A stretch of 44,346 nt of DNA from Blastocatellia bacterium (GTDB lineage Bacteria > Acidobacteriota > Blastocatellia > Chloracidobacteriales > Chloracidobacteriaceae), in assembly GCA_019695185.1 (NCBI GenBank), contig JAIBAN010000068.1, positions 1 through 44,346 on the forward strand, written 5' to 3'. The notes below the pieces were generated by a model. It worked only from the letters and a program-made list of their open reading frames with translations. It searched no databases and was not told the origin of the DNA. How positions within the stretch are numbered: position 1 is the first letter of the stretch; the number at the start of each line of letters is the position of its first letter. Positions 42,537 to 44,346 of this stretch are shown one piece after another. The position numbers and the translations under genes are program-made.

Positions 42537-44346
42537 ATGACCGTTGGATTTAGGCTCAGGTTATTCATATTCTTTTTGTTCATCACCATTGTTGCTTTAT
42601 ACCTACAGTCCCAACCAGTTACAAAAGCTCAAACCGATAAACCGGTAAAATTCCCCATCCTCAATATTGTGGACGTGGTGCATGAACTCCAGATGATGGG
42701 TCACTTGCCAGAATTTATTGATCAAGAATTTTTTGCGGCTCAATGCCAACAATACGGCGTGACCGGCCCCTTTGCCGAAAGGTTGGCGTGGTTTGAAAAG
42801 GGAGGGCAAAAAGAACCAAAACAATTATTCCAAACAAATGTGGTTGCTACTCAGTCGCCACTTCTCCCCATGAGCGAAGTGCAATACCAGACTTTACCGG
42901 AAATTGTGGTGACATCTGCTGCGCAGGATGGCCCAGGCAGCCTGAAAGCAGCAATGCAACAAGCAGAGGTGGCGGGCGGCGGGCGGCGGGTTGTGTTTCA
43001 TCTGGAAAGAAACGACCCAAATTTTGATGCACGGACTGGAACTTGGGTTATTCCAGTAACGGAATCAATGGTTTCCACCAAAAGCAGTTTGCTGATTGAT
43101 GGGTTTTCCCAGGCTCAGTATGGTGGCGAAACAAACCCCAACGGCCCAGAAGTTTATATTGACTCAACTGAGATGATCAGTAGTGTCACAAGAATCGGGA
43201 ATTTCTTATTTGTAAATGGTTGTTCATTCTTTTTTTATTCGGGTGATCAAAATTGGATTAGAGGGTTAGGATTCAAATTGCCTGGTCGGATTATTCCAGG
43301 AGCAATAAGATTCTCTGCGCAATTTGATTTAACTGAATCCTCAACCGCAAATAGATTTACAGATAGCTTTGTAAACATAACCCCTGATGGTGAAAATTAT
43401 TATAGTGGCTCGGCAGTTGGTATATTTCTCGACCCTGGTGCAACAAATTGTTTGATAGAAAATAATGTAGTGGCAGTTACTCGATTGAACTTGAGCGTTA
43501 TTGGCAATTTGAATAAACCCGATAGTCCCAACGCAACTAACAACACAATTCGGAACAATCGGATTGGTACTAACACAAGTGGCACAAGGCGGTTGCCAGT
43601 GGTGGCCGAAGGTGCTGATAACTTCTTACCCCCTCCTGCCATTCAGCTCATTACAGGTACCCAGAACAACATCGTTGAAAACAACATTATTGCTGGTTCA
43701 CGTGGTGCAGGAATTGGACGGCTGAACTTCTTTGGAACGGAAGCCGGACTGAACAACATCATCCGCAACAACCGGATTGGGGTTGGTGCCAACGGTGAAA
43801 ACATCGCGCCTCCGGGAGACGCCGCCAACCCGCAGGGGCCGAATGACGAGGGCTCCTACGCGATTGGGATTTTGGCCAATTACGGCGACACCATCACGGG
43901 AAACATCATTGGGAATTTTCCGCTGGCGGGCATCAAGGCCCGCGATTTGGGTGCGACGATTCCGGCAGGGACGCCGCCGACCACCATACAGAACAACACG
44001 ATTTTTAATTCCGCCTTTGGGATTGAAGTCGGCCAGTTGCGCGGAGCGGTCATCACGAACAACACGATTTCCGATTGCACCAGAGGTGGCGTCGTGGTGG
44101 CCAATGCGTTGCTTGATGCCTCCAATCTCTATGGGGTGCCGGCCATCAATCCCGAAGCTGGCGGACCGACGCTGGAAGTGACCGTCTCAAGCAACACCTT
44201 TACCAATCTGGGCGGGCCCCGGATTGCGTTGACACCTTCGGTCAACCGGATGCTCAAGGGTGAATATGTGCCGAACACGGCGCGGACGCTCCAGAGCGAA
44301 GGGCCAAACCTTTACCAGCCCACCCCGCTGGTGACCGCAGCCCGGA
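42537..44346 (+). CDS. Secreted beta-helix protein, 5' part (continues past the window)
   Basis: The frame is open from ATG 42537 (GAGG 5 nt upstream) to the window end, at least 603 codons. Residues 5-30 form a signal peptide (L-F-I-F-F-L-F-I-T-I-V-A-L-Y). About 150 residues follow that are found only here in the window, then Asn-rich beta-helix coils with V-E-N-N-I-I-A-G and I-R-N-N-R-I-G, matching the gene at the window start. From 43764 the DNA is nearly identical to 331-913. The Ig-like modules of the other copy would lie outside the window. It follows the pilin operon after a terminator; whether it is exported by that machinery is unknown. Confidence 0.85.
   Translation, partial: MTVGFRLRLFIFFLFITIVALYLQSQPVTKAQTDKPVKFPILNIVDVVHELQMMGHLPEFIDQEFFAAQCQQYGVTGPFAERLAWFEKGGQKEPKQLFQTNVVATQSPLLPMSEVQYQTLPEIVVTSAAQDGPGSLKAAMQQAEVAGGGRRVVFHLERNDPNFDARTGTWVIPVTESMVSTKSSLLIDGFSQAQYGGETNPNGPEVYIDSTEMISSVTRIGNFLFVNGCSFFFYSGDQNWIRGLGFKLPGRIIPGAIRFSAQFDLTESSTANRFTDSFVNITPDGENYYSGSAVGIFLDPGATNCLIENNVVAVTRLNLSVIGNLNKPDSPNATNNTIRNNRIGTNTSGTRRLPVVAEGADNFLPPPAIQLITGTQNNIVENNIIAGSRGAGIGRLNFFGTEAGLNNIIRNNRIGVGANGENIAPPGDAANPQGPNDEGSYAIGILANYGDTITGNIIGNFPLAGIKARDLGATIPAGTPPTTIQNNTIFNSAFGIEVGQLRGAVITNNTISDCTRGGVVVANALLDASNLYGVPAINPEAGGPTLEVTVSSNTFTNLGGPRIALTPSVNRMLKGEYVPNTARTLQSEGPNLYQPTPLVTAAR
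43764..44346 (+). repeat. Direct repeat copy B, shared with 331-913
   Basis: About 97% identical over 583 bp by visual count, with an abrupt loss of identity just upstream. The right end is cut by the window. Confidence 0.9.

Overview
The window looks like DNA from a free-living Gram-negative-type bacterium of middling GC content. Large secreted beta-helix proteins beside a pilin-like operon, and an RHS tip protein, would suit an Acidobacteriota-like lineage, but that taxonomic guess rests on gene style only. The segment is a mosaic. Its two ends carry envelope and secretion genes, and the middle is a plasmid-like or integrated mobile block holding a very large defence-type operon.

Layout. 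1-4.3 kb: the end of a secreted beta-helix/Ig-like protein, a short RHS tip protein, and a convergent secreted protein. 4.8-8.5 kb: a tyrosine recombinase of the Integrase_1 type, a small unknown gene, 1.5 kb with no convincing gene, and a ribbon-helix-helix protein. 8.6-26.9 kb: thirteen tightly packed plus-strand genes. They encode a zinc-ribbon-like protein, a TRD (HsdS-like) protein, a small winged-helix-like protein, a type I-like N6-adenine methyltransferase, a two-TRD HsdS, a DUF1016/YhcG PD-(D/E)xK protein, an unknown protein, a 1426-residue P-loop ATPase, an unknown protein, a NurA-like protein, a HerA-like ATPase, a small nuclease-like protein and a Ser/Thr kinase with a helical-repeat tail. 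26.9-28.7 kb: a serine resolvase broken by a TGA, a long dyad that may be its res site, and a Phd/VapC-type toxin-antitoxin pair. 29.1-34.3 kb: a plasmid core with ParA, a ribbon-helix-helix partner, a repeat-rich AT stretch, a XerC/D-like recombinase, a DUF1778/GNAT toxin-antitoxin pair, a Toprim remnant, a Rep initiator and an origin with nine 22-bp iterons and DnaA boxes. 34.3-37.5 kb: small plasmid-type genes (tandem RHH, DUF4258, FHA) and an unknown 550-residue protein. 38-44.3 kb: a GspF/PilC-like protein, three prepilin-like proteins, a PilX-like protein, a terminator, and a second beta-helix gene that is nearly identical in part to the one at the window start.

How the genes may work together. 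The 18-kb operon has a methyltransferase and two specificity-type proteins but no HsdR. Instead it carries a giant ATPase, a HerA/NurA-like pair, two candidate PD-(D/E)xK proteins and a kinase. This is the gene mix of the recently described methylation-associated defence systems (MADS: methyltransferase, ATPase, kinase and nuclease), recalled from memory and not checked. The present locus is larger and includes several proteins I cannot name. Modification would mark self DNA, and the ATPase/nuclease/kinase set would sense and destroy unmarked DNA. Toxin-antitoxin pairs, partition and iteron replication genes would stabilise the element that carries it.
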